Below, piece by piece: positions 26,145 through 36,113 of a stretch of 64,000 nt of DNA (position 1 is the stretch's first letter; every line of letters starts with the position of its first letter). The position numbers and the translations under genes are program-made. Below the pieces are notes generated by a model. That model had not been told where the DNA came from and made no database searches. It saw nothing but the letters and a program-made list of their open reading frames with translations. The stretch spans positions 62,001 through 126,000 of the forward strand of contig CANLEM010000004.1 in assembly GCA_947489685.1 (NCBI GenBank). Reading direction: 5' to 3'. Origin of the DNA: an uncultured Aquimarina sp. GTDB taxonomy: Bacteria > Bacteroidota > Bacteroidia > Flavobacteriales > Flavobacteriaceae.

Positions 26145-29100
26145 TTATCTGTTAATGTATAAGTAGCCTGCTCGACTTTTACGTTCGCCAGTATCAAGAA
26201 CATACTCTAATACGTAATAATAGGTACCTACTGGTAATTGATCGTTTTCTTGAACAGTAACTCCTTCGGTAGAAGCACCTCTGAAAAAGTTATCATTTTG
26301 CCCATAATTTCTAGATTCGAATACTTTTCCTCCCCAACGATTAAATATCTCTACTGTATTTTCTAAACCTTGTATACCGGTAATGGTAAACATATCATTT
26401 ATTCCATCTCCATTTGGAGACATTGCCGTAAAAACTGTAACTCCATCTTCTTCTTCGGGAATGGTATTATCATTAGGTTGAAGATAATCGGGTATACCAT
26501 TTAGATCAGAATCTAAAGCATCTTCTGGATCACCATCACCATTAGGATCAGGGCTTTCATCTTCGGTCAAGAAAGAATCTCCGTCATCATCATTATCTAA
26601 ATAATCCGGAACATTATCACAATTATTATCGATAGCACAATCTGTATCTTGCGTGTTACCAGTATTCGGGTTTCCGTCATTATCCGGGTTTACTCCTTCG
26701 AACTGCGTTTCTACACCATCGCCATCATCATCGATATCCAAATAATCCGGAATTGTATCTCCATCACTATCCTGATTTAAAGGATTATCATCGCCATCAT
26801 AATCTTCATAAACGGTATATACACCATCATTATCATCATCAATATCCAGATAATCATATAATCCGTCACCATCACTATCCTGAGTATCTCCTGTATCGGG
26901 ATCTCCATCGGCATCTGGATTCGGATTTTCATCTGCGGTAAGGACATTATCTCCGTCATCATCGATATCCTGAAAATCGTCTATTCCATCTCCGTCTGTT
27001 TCTTGCACCGCATAATTTACAATTCCACTATCGGGATCATCTTGTACCACATCGGGAATCCCATCGGTACCAAATGGTCCTTCTAATCTTCCGTCTCCAT
27101 CCATATCCAATTGACCATGTCCTGCTTCAAAAACATCATTAACCCCATCTGCGTCGGCATCCAAATCCAGTCGATCGATAACTCCATCTTGATCGGTATC
27201 CAAATTTGGATCTCCATTTTGTTCTTCCTCATCAGTGATACCATCATTGTCATCATCGATATCAACAGCATCGTTAATACCATCATTATCACTATCCAAA
27301 ACAACAGACAATACATTGGTGATTGCTGAGCACATCACCCCATTTAAGGTACTAGTATCTACCCGCTGAAACCAGGTATCTTGTGTAAGCGGAGGGCTAT
27401 CATATGTAGCATTGGTTGCTCCAGGTATATCTGTAAATGGTCCCACTGGTCCACTTGTACTGCTCTGCCATTGATAAGTTATAGTACCATCAGCCATTGT
27501 AGCTGTAGTTTCGGTAAAGGCCACCGGATCTTGTGCATTTACAATAATTTGATCTGCAGCTATAACTCCAGCTATTACATTGTTTACAGTAACCGCAATC
27601 ACATTTGTTGTTTCATTACACGTCTCACCATTTAATATACTCCTATCAATTCTTTGAAACCAAGTATCTTGTGTTAACGCGGGGCTATCATAAACACTAC
27701 TCATCGCCCCAGAAATATCGGTAAACGGCCCGGTTGGTCCACTTATACTACTCTGCCACTGATAAGTGATTACGCCATCGGCAATGGTGCCTGTAATCTC
27801 GGTAAAAGTAATCGGATCATCTCCTTCGCAAATTGTTTCATCTCCTGCAATCTCTCCAGCCGTTAAGTTATTGACCGTAATTGCAATTACGTTGGTTATT
27901 GCAGTGCATATTTCACTATTCAAAGTACTGGTGTCTATTCTTTGAAACCAAGTATCTTGAGTTAAAGCAGGACTATCATAAATGGCACTTGTAGCTCCTA
28001 TGATATTCGTAAAAGGTCCAGTTGCGGCAGTTACACTACTCTGCCATTGATATGTTACAGTCCCACCGGCTACGGTAGCAGTAGTTTCGGTAAAAGCATC
28101 TGGATCAGCTCCTTCACAAACGGTTTGTTCTGCAGCAATTACTCCGGCAGTCAAATTATTAACTGTTATTGCAATTACATTAGTTGTAGCGTTACAAATA
28201 ACACCATTTAAAGTACTGATATCTATTCTTTGAAACCAGGTATCTTGAGTTAATGTAGAACTATCATAAATTGCATTTGTAGCACCTGTAATATCTGTAA
28301 AAGGTCCTGTAGCTGCTATTGTACTACTCTGCCATTGATATGTTATTGTACCATTGGTGACTGTAGCCGTAGTTTCGGTAAAAGCAGTTGGATCGGCTCC
28401 TTCACAAACGGTTTGATCTGCAGCAATTACTCCTGCAGTAATATTGTTTATGGTAACTGCAACTACATTAGTTGTTGCGGTACAAGCAATACTATTTAAA
28501 GTACTTGTATCTATTCGTTGAAACCAAGTGTCTTGAGTCAATGCCGGGCTATCGTAACTGGCAGTTGTAGCGCCCGTAATATCCGTAAATGGCCCAGTAG
28601 CGGCTGTAGTACTACTCTGCCATTGATACGTTATTGTACCATCGGCTGTGGTGCTTGTATCTTCGGTAAAAACTATGGGGTCATCCCCTTCGCAAATGGT
28701 TTGGTCTGCTTCAATAATTCCCGCTGTAATATCATTTACGGTTACAGCGATTACATTGGTCTCTACCGAGCATGAGTTACCGTTTAAAGTGTTTGTATCT
28801 ATACGTTTAAACCATGTATCCTGAGTGATCGAACCACTATCATAAACAGTACCTACTTCACCAATTATATTAGTAAATCCTGCCGTTGCACTAGTAGTAC
28901 TTATTTGCCACTGATGCGTAATTAAACCAGCATCTATGCTAGCGGCAGTTGTTTCGGTAAAAGCAACTGGATTTGCGCCATTACAAATAGTTTGATCTGT
29001 TGCTATTATCCCCGCAATTATCTGACAATTATCTCTAAACGATAAGTCACTTACTAATGGAACCGGAATGGGAGCGGCATCGTTATCAAAATCACCATAT

Positions 29101-31724
29101 ACAGATTGTAAATTAGTTACAACTCCTGTCGTAACAGCGTCATTTACATCCCAAGTAACGGTATTATCAATAGTATCGAACAAATTATCAATACCATCGC
29201 CATCATCATCGACAAAAACTACTATTGCGTTATCTGCATCCCCGTTTTCGGCAATATCCAAAATGGTATCATTATCACTATCGTTATCCAAATAATCTGG
29301 CGTTGTATCCAAAGGGTTATCGGTATTCGCTAGGGTTAATCCTGGTCCTGCTATGTAGGCATTATTTAAACCATTGTTCGCTATATATTCTGCAGGTGTA
29401 GTTGCTGCTGGAGCTATATATCCGCCGGTTGTTTGTGCTTCAATATTATCAGGAATACCATCGTTATCACTATCCAAATCAAAATGATTAGCTACACCAT
29501 CACCATCTGTATCAAAAGCAGGGTCTAGCGTATCACAAATACCATTAAGGTCCACATCTGCGCATACTGGCGCTATTATACTTCCATTATTAGTAGCATC
29601 TTGATAATTAGGTATTTTATCATCATCTGCATCGGCAGATGGATTTACGGCCAAACTATTTTCGGTTATGTCCAAAATACCATCATTATCATCATCAACA
29701 TCCAGGCCATCACCTACTCCATCTCTATCCACATCATTAAAGAATGGATCACAGGTATTTGATATACCATCGCCATCATCATCAGGTCCTATTTCTTGAT
29801 AATCATCAAAGGCATTACCATCCGTATTGGCGGGAATAGCATAGGGTAATGCGGCAGTAACAACTCCATTGGTATTTACGATCGTAGTAGCATCTACTGG
29901 ATCTATACCAAAAACTCCAGTATCCCCTCCATCTGCATTAGCGTTATCATAGGCTTCGTTAGCATCACTACAACCATCGCCATCACTATCCAGATTAAGA
30001 TAATCATCACTCCCATCTGCTCCGGTATCTGTTGGTACATTAATTCCTGTTCCAAAATTGGCATCAAATGGTATTCCGCCTGTTAATGTATTATCTGCAT
30101 TATTATCATCGTCATCATGTCTTCCATCATTATCAGCATCATCTCCGCCTGCCTCTACAACATCATAGATACCATCATTATCACTATCCAAATCAAAACG
30201 ATTGAGTATACCATCTCCATCAAAATCACAGTCCGAAGAAAATGTAAATATGCTAATCACATCTGCTGCATTAGAGTTTGAAGGGTTATCGATCAATGAC
30301 CATGCAATTTGGGTCATCCCAGCTGGGTTGGTAGTGGTGATTCGCACACTTCCATTCCCTCCTATTTCGGGCGGATTAATCGATGTATTATCCAAAGTTC
30401 TTGTTCCGGGGATATAAGTTATCACTGCATTTGAAGACACTAACTCTTCTGTATGTTGAGCTCCTGTAAATTGAATATTCGAACGTTCTGTACTTCTGAA
30501 ATGCATGATGATTTCGAAAACCGGTCTATCAAAAGAGAGTTCAAAATCCACATTATTTCCTAGCGTATTTCCTGTATCTGCTCTAACGGAGACATATCGT
30601 ACAGCCGATCCCGCCATAGGGGTATGTTCTACAGTATTAAAAATACCCGCCGGGCCAGCTGTTGTAAGATCAGAAAGATCACCTCCATTTTCGGTTACAG
30701 TTAGGTCGGCAGTCGTATTTAATGAGGTAAAATCGATTCCGGTCATTGTTTCTATCGGGCCAGAAATACCCGAAATCACAACAGCGCTTAGATCAATATA
30801 TTCGGCTGCGCATTCTACAGCATCTGGTATTCCGTCATTATCATTATCGGCATCTACAGAATCTACTACCATATCATTATCTGTATCAATAAAGGCTATA
30901 CTATTTAAAGGATTATCAAGATTGGTGTAATCCAAGGTTCCTCCTGATATATTATCAATAAAATTTTGGTTTACAGTGGCATTTGGTGCCCCAGGAGTTC
31001 TACCCGTAGCGTCGGATCGCAGTATATTAGCGCTACTTTCCCAGTTCCCACTCTGAAAAGCAAATGTACTACCTACACCACCCGATCCAGCATTAAACGA
31101 AGCTCCTCCACCAATTGGAAAAGTAGGGAAAGGTGCTCCCAGACTACCGTATGAGAACCCATGAAAAAATGATCCATCCGGTTTCCGGGTTTGTGCCACA
31201 TCTCCTGTATTAGATAATGCAGTTCTTGTCCACGTACTTGTAGCCGGGGTACAAGGCAAATAACTTGGATCCGAGGTTGATGGCAACCCACTACACCCGC
31301 TTAAAAAAGGATGATTACCCGGTAAAATATAAACTCCATCGGGAGTGCTCATATCATCAGGGTCATCTGCCGCGATATTGGGATCTTTGTCTGATTGATT
31401 ATAAATCACAATTAACGACCCGGGCGGAACACTATTAAAAGTAGGCCCAAAAACAATATATCCGGGAGAGATCCCTACTCCTGAAGAACTACCAGCAAAC
31501 TCACCATTATTATCATCGTATATCCACCCCGTAAGATCAACCGGATTGGTAGGGTTTAAGGGGTCTCCTATAACCAAAAGCTCGACCCAATCTTCAGAGC
31601 CTCCGCTACCATTAGAAACTTCATTTATAATAATTCCTGCCTCCTGACCTATTAGTGGTATAGTACATACCATCATAATTGCGAACAGGGTAATTTTGTT
31701 TTTGACAATGTAAAGTATTCTCAT
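26145..31724 (-). CDS. Large secreted multidomain protein with lamin-tail domain, Ig-like repeats, Ca2+ repeats and T9SS type B sorting domain
   Basis: The 1,859-residue protein has signal peptide MRILYIVKNKITLFAIMMVCTIPLIGQ. Residues of about 29-180 look like a lamin-tail domain (GIIINEVSNG, DWVELL, VDLTGWIYDDNNG, GSLIVIYNQ). Next come thrombospondin type-3-like DxDxDG repeats, six Ig/SprB-like repeats of about 96 residues (encoded around 27310-29030; each with ICEGDDP-like and TYQWQSS motifs and two Cys), another Ca2+-repeat block, and the type B C-terminal domain (VFTAMSPNGDGINDMF, EIFNRWG, GTYYYVLEY, ending RAGYLYINR). This is a T9SS-exported surface protein, probably an adhesin. Its C-terminal domain is nearly the same as that of the giant protein at 9210-23312, so the two may share secretion partners. 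Confidence 0.92.
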   Translation of the reverse strand: MRILYIVKNKITLFAIMMVCTIPLIGQEAGIIINEVSNGSGGSEDWVELLVIGDPLNPTNPVDLTGWIYDDNNGEFAGSSSGVGISPGYIVFGPTFNSVPPGSLIVIYNQSDKDPNIAADDPDDMSTPDGVYILPGNHPFLSGCSGLPSTSDPSYLPCTPATSTWTRTALSNTGDVAQTRKPDGSFFHGFSYGSLGAPFPTFPIGGGASFNAGSGGVGSTFAFQSGNWESSANILRSDATGRTPGAPNATVNQNFIDNISGGTLDYTNLDNPLNSIAFIDTDNDMVVDSVDADNDNDGIPDAVECAAEYIDLSAVVISGISGPIETMTGIDFTSLNTTADLTVTENGGDLSDLTTAGPAGIFNTVEHTPMAGSAVRYVSVRADTGNTLGNNVDFELSFDRPVFEIIMHFRSTERSNIQFTGAQHTEELVSSNAVITYIPGTRTLDNTSINPPEIGGNGSVRITTTNPAGMTQIAWSLIDNPSNSNAADVISIFTFSSDCDFDGDGILNRFDLDSDNDGIYDVVEAGGDDADNDGRHDDDDNNADNTLTGGIPFDANFGTGINVPTDTGADGSDDYLNLDSDGDGCSDANEAYDNANADGGDTGVFGIDPVDATTIVNTNGVVTAALPYAIPANTDGNAFDDYQEIGPDDDGDGISNTCDPFFNDVDRDGVGDGLDVDDDNDGILDITENSLAVNPSADADDDKIPNYQDATNNGSIIAPVCADVDLNGICDTLDPAFDTDGDGVANHFDLDSDNDGIPDNIEAQTTGGYIAPAATTPAEYIANNGLNNAYIAGPGLTLANTDNPLDTTPDYLDNDSDNDTILDIAENGDADNAIVVFVDDDGDGIDNLFDTIDNTVTWDVNDAVTTGVVTNLQSVYGDFDNDAAPIPVPLVSDLSFRDNCQIIAGIIATDQTICNGANPVAFTETTAASIDAGLITHQWQISTTSATAGFTNIIGEVGTVYDSGSITQDTWFKRIDTNTLNGNSCSVETNVIAVTVNDITAGIIEADQTICEGDDPIVFTEDTSTTADGTITYQWQSSTTAATGPFTDITGATTASYDSPALTQDTWFQRIDTSTLNSIACTATTNVVAVTINNITAGVIAADQTVCEGADPTAFTETTATVTNGTITYQWQSSTIAATGPFTDITGATNAIYDSSTLTQDTWFQRIDISTLNGVICNATTNVIAITVNNLTAGVIAAEQTVCEGADPDAFTETTATVAGGTVTYQWQSSVTAATGPFTNIIGATSAIYDSPALTQDTWFQRIDTSTLNSEICTAITNVIAITVNNLTAGEIAGDETICEGDDPITFTEITGTIADGVITYQWQSSISGPTGPFTDISGAMSSVYDSPALTQDTWFQRIDRSILNGETCNETTNVIAVTVNNVIAGVIAADQIIVNAQDPVAFTETTATMADGTITYQWQSSTSGPVGPFTDIPGATNATYDSPPLTQDTWFQRVDTSTLNGVMCSAITNVLSVVLDSDNDGINDAVDIDDDNDGITDEEEQNGDPNLDTDQDGVIDRLDLDADADGVNDVFEAGHGQLDMDGDGRLEGPFGTDGIPDVVQDDPDSGIVNYAVQETDGDGIDDFQDIDDDGDNVLTADENPNPDADGDPDTGDTQDSDGDGLYDYLDIDDDNDGVYTVYEDYDGDDNPLNQDSDGDTIPDYLDIDDDGDGVETQFEGVNPDNDGNPNTGNTQDTDCAIDNNCDNVPDYLDNDDDGDSFLTEDESPDPNGDGDPEDALDSDLNGIPDYLQPNDNTIPEEEDGVTVFTAMSPNGDGINDMFTITGIQGLENTVEIFNRWGGKVFESRNYGQNDNFFRGASTEGVTVQENDQLPVGTYYYVLEYVLDTGERKSRAGYLYINR

Positions 31725-32380
31725 AAGCCTAGCCTTTTTTCAAGGGTGTAACATTTTGACAAATAATAAAATGAGAGAGGTGCTGAAAACTCGTTTTTTG
31801 AGCCTCTTGAAATGCATAAAAATTGTGGAAACCTAAAGATATGTGTGCTTGGGGGTGCAAAGAAATAAATAGACAACAGGGTATTCCTTAAAAATAAGGT
31901 TACATATTTTGACAATACGTTACGTTTACTCATCCTTACCGATTAACTATTACCTATCAGAAATTTGTGTGCTTACATAATACATCAAAGGGGGAAGACG
32001 TGTATTACTGCACATAATTGTGATTTAATTCTTAAAACTTATAACATACAATCAAGAATCACTTATATAAGCCAGGGCAAGGCTTTTTTAGGGGTAAGTT
32101 AAAATGATATCTCTAAAAAGTAATAATTTTTAATAAGTATTACGTATTTCTACAAAAATTAAATCGGGAATAAAAGTATCGATAATTTTTCAAAAAAAAA
32201 ACAACTATCGCTGCAAAACCATAATCTTTTTGTGGTTTTTTCTTAATACAATTAAGAGCAAGGTTATTAAACCGAATTGGGTGTAAGAAAACAGTATCGA
32301 AGACTAGTAGATTATCTAACAAAAAAGGCCAGCACAACTTGGCTGACCTTTGATAATTATATTTTTTTGAGTGATCTACA
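31725..32380. other. 656-bp intergenic region upstream of the second adhesin module
   Basis: It holds the terminator of the response regulator gene at 32321-32350 and an isolated GGGGTAAG at 32091-32098, similar to the blocks at 5558 and 24782. Short ORFs at 31721-31933 and 32140-32484 (minus) look like chance frames. I found no hairpin element and no clear promoter. Confidence 0.5.
32321..32350 (-). terminator. Rho-independent terminator after the NarL-type response regulator gene
   Basis: On the minus strand GGTCAGC, a short loop and GCTGGCC are followed by six T. It starts about 30 bp after the stop codon at 32381 and separates the signalling operon from the adhesin gene downstream. Confidence 0.75.
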
Positions 32381-33052
32381 CTATATAAATCCTCTTTTAC
32401 GAGCTTCTTCGAGTAATTTTTGATCATCTGCTTTGGCAATAGAGAACATTTCTTTGATCTGGTTCTTTCTTTTCTCGATAGCACTTAGTGATAAACTTAC
32501 ATAATTAGGCAAGTTCTTGGTTTTTACACCACGAGATAAATGATACAATATCTTAAGGTTCTTCTCATCCAAAGAAAACTTATTGGTCATCATTTTTCTA
32601 AAATGATCATTTACAGTTGCACTATAGTATGCTTTACCTTTTACAATATTATTAAAAGCCAATAGCAGCTCGCTAGATGTAAGATCACTTTTTATTAAAA
32701 ATCCAGCCGGGTTAATATTTTTAAGGATGTTATGAATCCTATGATCTTCTCTATGCATAGTTAGGATAATCACTTTTGCCTTTGGTAACAATTCTTTGGC
32801 ATGTTTTGCCAAATCCTCTCCCGAAGTGATACTACCATCTGAAGAAGGTGGTAGTTTGATATCTACAAAAAGCATATCATATGGAGTAGACTCTGAAGAT
32901 TTTACAATATTATCGTATGCATCATCACAATTAGACGCTATATCAATTTTAATTTGATATTCTTTTTGGTTTTCTCCTAATAAGGTATTCTTATACCCTT
33001 CAATAATCATCGGGTGATCATCGATCATAAGAACTTTTAGCTTTTTTTTCAT
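32381..33052 (-). CDS. NarL/FixJ-like response regulator with degenerate HTH output domain
   Basis: The 223-residue two-domain regulator has a receiver with acidic pair DD11-12, phospho-acceptor D64 in MLFVDIKLPP, Thr in ILTMHRE and Lys in FLIKSD, so it should be phosphorylatable. The C-terminal part (about 155-215, LKILYHLSRGVKTKNLPNYVSLSLSAIEKRKNQIKEMF) has the LuxR-type HTH layout but weak similarity to the standard motif. The gene follows the sensor kinase gene by 103 bp on the same strand and is the likely partner of that HisKA_3-type kinase. A terminator follows it. The regulated genes are unknown; the adjacent adhesin modules are the obvious candidates by position only. Confidence 0.85.
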   Translation of the reverse strand: MKKKLKVLMIDDHPMIIEGYKNTLLGENQKEYQIKIDIASNCDDAYDNIVKSSESTPYDMLFVDIKLPPSSDGSITSGEDLAKHAKELLPKAKVIILTMHREDHRIHNILKNINPAGFLIKSDLTSSELLLAFNNIVKGKAYYSATVNDHFRKMMTNKFSLDEKNLKILYHLSRGVKTKNLPNYVSLSLSAIEKRKNQIKEMFSIAKADDQKLLEEARKRGFI

Positions 33053-33155
33053 TTCAAAAATTTGTTGTTTTAGTCTTCGAACAGCTTATCATACTATCTA
33101 ACTTGATAAAAAACAAAAAAGTATGAACACTACCAAAGAATTATTGTATGAACAT

Positions 33156-35207
33156 TTAAATTGGTACGCTTACAGATACCGTAGTACCCGCATTATTGTT
33201 ACTTAAAAACTGAACTACTCCACTCATCTGACTAACTCTCGAAGTAATATTTTTTAAACCAATTCCCTTTTTGACCTTATTACTTTTAAATCCTATTCCA
33301 TCATCCAAGATAGTAAGATTTATTTTATCCTCTATATAATCAAAACTAATTTTTATATTTTCTGCACTGGCATGCTTAAAAATATTTTGCAGCGATTCTT
33401 GTAAAATTCTAAAGAAATTCACCTTTTTCTCATCATTAATGTGCTCCCAATCGATATCCTCGTCATTATTAAACTCAAATTGTATTTTATTAATCTCGCA
33501 CAAATCACTAATCAAACTTTCTACCGCATCGATATAAGCCACATCAGATGGGATCGCTTCGGTACCCAGATCATGAGAGATCAGGCGTATTTCTTTTTCT
33601 ATAGATTTGAGCTCATCGATATATTTGTTTCGTGCCTCGGTAAAGCCATCATTGGCACGTTGGTTGATCCCATCCAAACTTAATCGCACTCCAAATAATC
33701 TACCCAGTACCCCATCATGTAACTCTTCAGACATACGTTGCTGTTCGAGTTGGCGGCCTTCTTCGAGTTTCATTTGCTGATTAAGTAGTAATCGATATAT
33801 TTCTTGATTGGCTTCTTGCTGGGTTTGAGCAAATAACAGCTCTTTATTACTTTGCTGTTGCCTAAAAATAATATACCCTAATAAAAATAAAGCGGTTAAC
33901 CCCAAGATTGCGATAATTAAGATTTGATTTTCTTTACTGATCTGAAGGTTTTCTTCTGCTATTTGGTTAGTTTGAAACCTAATGCGGGCAAACTTATCTC
34001 TACTTAATCTTTCTTGATTTTGAATACTATCATTAAGTCGCATATGCGCTCTTGCATATTTTAAGGCCTCTTTACTATTTGAAGAAACTTCAGATAAAAC
34101 TTCATAAGACTTAAGCAAGTCTTCATTCTCTTTTAATTCTAATGCTATATCTCTTGATCGTTTTCCATTCACTATAGCTAAACTATCATTGCCTATTGAT
34201 TTATAATATTCTGATAAATGTAAAAAGTTTGCTATTGACCCTCTAGTGTCATTAATACTATCTCTAATTCTCAGAGCTTCATAAAAAAGATCTGGTATCC
34301 CTGTAGTATCTTTAGATAAAAAATTCACATATCCTAAGTTATCCAAAAGTCGCGCATAGCGTTTAGGGTTTTTAGATAAAAAACTCTTATAAGACAATGC
34401 TTTGTTATAATACTCCTTCGCTTTTGTATATTCTTTTTGTGATTTATATACTGTGCCAATATTATTATAAGAAATGGTCCTTTGTAAAGTCTCTCGTTCT
34501 GTACCTTTATCATATTCAATTGCTTCTAATTGAAACTCCACAGCATCATCATATCTTTCCATATATTTCGCCAAAGTTCCCAAGTTTGTATAGCAAATAG
34601 ATAGATACTTTTCGTCTTCAGATAATTTAAAACTCTCTATTGCTTGAATCGTAATTTCTTCGCTTTCACTGTAATTTTTGGTTCTTTGCAACAATTGAGC
34701 CATATCAATTAATACCTTTCCATGATCATAAGCTATTTTCTTTTTATCAATATCTCTCTTTTCTAAAGAAGAATATATTTTTTCTGCTTCATAAAAATGT
34801 CGAAATGAAACATCCAACTTTATTGGTCTATAATAAATGCCTAAGTAGCCATAGGATTTAGCTATATTCAGAGAATCATTAATAGAAATAGACAATTTCA
34901 ACGCCTTTTCATTCATATCTTTATAATTCTCGTAATCTTTCAAACCATAATATCCAAACGAAATTTCATGGATTTTTCTTATTTTGTAACTATCATCTTT
35001 AAGAGTAGAATATATCCCATATGCTTTATCTAAGTAATTTCTTCTTACTTCTACGGAATTTTTTGTGTTTTTTGCTTGATCAATATGAGATTGTATTAAA
35101 TTTGACTTTAATTGATCTTTTTCTATTAAATTATTAGAATCAGTACAGCCTACTAGAATCACTAACAGAATAACTAACATATTACATTTAACAAAAAACT
35201 TACCCAT
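33156..35207 (-). CDS. TPR-containing sensor histidine kinase (HisKA_3/NarX-type), lipoprotein-like N terminus
   Basis: The 683-residue protein begins with a signal/lipobox-like segment (VILLVILVGCTDSN). It continues with about 380 residues of tetratricopeptide-like repeats (ICYTNLGTLAKYMERYDDAV, YNNIGTVYKSQKEYTKAKEYY), a transmembrane helix (ILIIAILGLTALFLLGYIIF), and a coiled linker. The DHp domain has its phospho-His in EELHDGVLGRLFG (about residue 495), and the ATPase domain shows N box LQNIFKHASA, G1 LDDGIGF and G2 KKGIGLKNI. TPR kinases of this layout are frequent in Flavobacteriia; the TPR part is a periplasmic sensor or interaction surface. The partner regulator is encoded next downstream, and two tiny lipoprotein genes lie just upstream. 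Confidence 0.9.
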   Translation of the reverse strand: MGKFFVKCNMLVILLVILVGCTDSNNLIEKDQLKSNLIQSHIDQAKNTKNSVEVRRNYLDKAYGIYSTLKDDSYKIRKIHEISFGYYGLKDYENYKDMNEKALKLSISINDSLNIAKSYGYLGIYYRPIKLDVSFRHFYEAEKIYSSLEKRDIDKKKIAYDHGKVLIDMAQLLQRTKNYSESEEITIQAIESFKLSEDEKYLSICYTNLGTLAKYMERYDDAVEFQLEAIEYDKGTERETLQRTISYNNIGTVYKSQKEYTKAKEYYNKALSYKSFLSKNPKRYARLLDNLGYVNFLSKDTTGIPDLFYEALRIRDSINDTRGSIANFLHLSEYYKSIGNDSLAIVNGKRSRDIALELKENEDLLKSYEVLSEVSSNSKEALKYARAHMRLNDSIQNQERLSRDKFARIRFQTNQIAEENLQISKENQILIIAILGLTALFLLGYIIFRQQQSNKELLFAQTQQEANQEIYRLLLNQQMKLEEGRQLEQQRMSEELHDGVLGRLFGVRLSLDGINQRANDGFTEARNKYIDELKSIEKEIRLISHDLGTEAIPSDVAYIDAVESLISDLCEINKIQFEFNNDEDIDWEHINDEKKVNFFRILQESLQNIFKHASAENIKISFDYIEDKINLTILDDGIGFKSNKVKKGIGLKNITSRVSQMSGVVQFLSNNNAGTTVSVSVPI

Positions 35208-35329
35208 CTTTTTTAATTTTCACTCTAAAATAATCAATTACTAAGAAACAAAAAAAGTTCTAAAACAAAATTAGAACTTCTTTTTTCTTCGGTAGAATTA
35301 TTATGTTAATCCTTATAACATATTAATAT

Positions 35330-35488
35330 TTAATTTCCCGGTTGTACTTGTTGAGTATCATCTTCAGTAGAGGATTGTTCATTATCTACAACTTCTAACC
35401 CTATCTGATCATCGGCCGATTCTGTTTCACATGCAAGAAACATTGTCATTAAAAATAATATTGCGAATAATGTCTTTATAGTTTTCAT
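35330..35488 (-). CDS. Tiny predicted lipoprotein 1 (52 aa)
   Basis: Translation from the ATG at 35488 gives MKTIKTLFAILFLMTMFLAC, a typical lipoprotein signal with the lipobox Cys at residue 20. A 32-residue acidic, Gln/Ser/Asp-rich tail follows (DDQIGLEVVDNEQSSTEDDT). The sister ORF 77 bp upstream has an almost identical N terminus and the same STEDDTQ motif. Conservation between the two copies argues that both are real genes. Function unknown; they lie upstream of the TPR histidine kinase gene and could be small envelope ligands or modulators, which is inference from position only. Confidence 0.65.
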   Translation of the reverse strand: MKTIKTLFAILFLMTMFLACETESADDQIGLEVVDNEQSSTEDDTQQVQPGN

Positions 35489-35565
35489 AGTGATATTCTT
35501 TATATAAATAATTTATTTTATTATTATTTCAACAAAAGTTGTTTTTAGTTATTTTCTAATTATAA

Positions 35566-35715
35566 TTATTCTGGTGTTGTTTCCTGAGTATCATCTTCAG
35601 TTGAAAGAACTTCTATATCATCGATCCCTACTTCATCATTTACTGAGTCTGCTTCACAAGCGATAAAAAATGTACTTAAAAATAATATTGCGAATAATGT
35701 CTTTATAGTTTTCAT
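35566..35715 (-). CDS. Tiny predicted lipoprotein 2 (49 aa), paralogue of the preceding gene
   Basis: The ATG at 35715 gives MKTIKTLFAILFLSTFFIAC with the lipobox Cys at residue 20. An acidic tail (EADSVNDEVGIDDIEV) and the shared STEDDTQ motif near the C terminus follow. The first 13 residues are identical to those of the gene at 35330-35488, including synonymous positions in the DNA, which indicates a recent tandem duplication. It is the first gene of the minus-strand cluster leading to the histidine kinase. No family recognised. Confidence 0.65.
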   Translation of the reverse strand: MKTIKTLFAILFLSTFFIACEADSVNDEVGIDDIEVLSTEDDTQETTPE

Positions 35716-36052
35716 AGTTGTCTTTTTAACAGTTTAATACGTTGTTTTTTTGTGAAAAACATAGCCGTTTTTCGGGGGTTTTACTTTTAATTTTATTTTA
35801 ACGGGGCACTCACTGCGCAGGTGAATTATGTCTTAGATTACTTAAGCAAAATGTGCTTCTCTAATTGTACACTACAAATGTACGCCGCCTTGCCTCGCGC
35901 GCCCAATATATTAAGGTATGTTTAGTAAATGACCCTATGTGAGAAGTACTTGTACCAATTACACGAGTGGATGGATGGATTTTAAAAAACCCCACAAACA
36001 ACTGTAGGATACAGACTACAATTATTGTTATTTTATACTAGTACCATACATA
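35716..36052. other. Intergenic region between tiny lipoprotein 2 and the LytTR terminator
   Basis: It presumably contains the promoter of the tiny lipoprotein genes, but I cannot identify both boxes. A GC-richer patch (about 35881-35910, cgccgccttgcctcgcgcgc) stands out against the AT-rich surroundings without any feature I can name. Confidence 0.4.
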
Positions 36053-36089
36053 ACAAAAAAAACCGATAGATGCTGTTATCTATCGGTTA
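36053..36089 (-). terminator. Rho-independent terminator of the LytTR regulator gene
   Basis: On the minus strand AACCGATAGAT, a loop and ATCTATCGGTT are followed by eight T, starting 25 bp after the stop codon at 36114. Confidence 0.8.
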
Positions 36090-36113
36090 ATATTTAAATA
36101 ATGGTATGTTAAA

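Noticed and set aside
26753..27329. Short ORFs on both strands within the DxDxDG-coding part of the second adhesin
   Set aside because: Shadows produced by the repetitive GAT/ATC-rich sequence.
31721..31933. 70-codon minus-strand ORF overlapping the start of the 1,859-residue gene (ATGA overlap)
   Set aside because: No signal, domain or codon pattern; it looks like a chance frame in the 5' region of the adhesin gene.
32140..32484. 114-codon minus-strand ORF
   Set aside because: Overlaps the 3' end and terminator of the response regulator gene in another frame.
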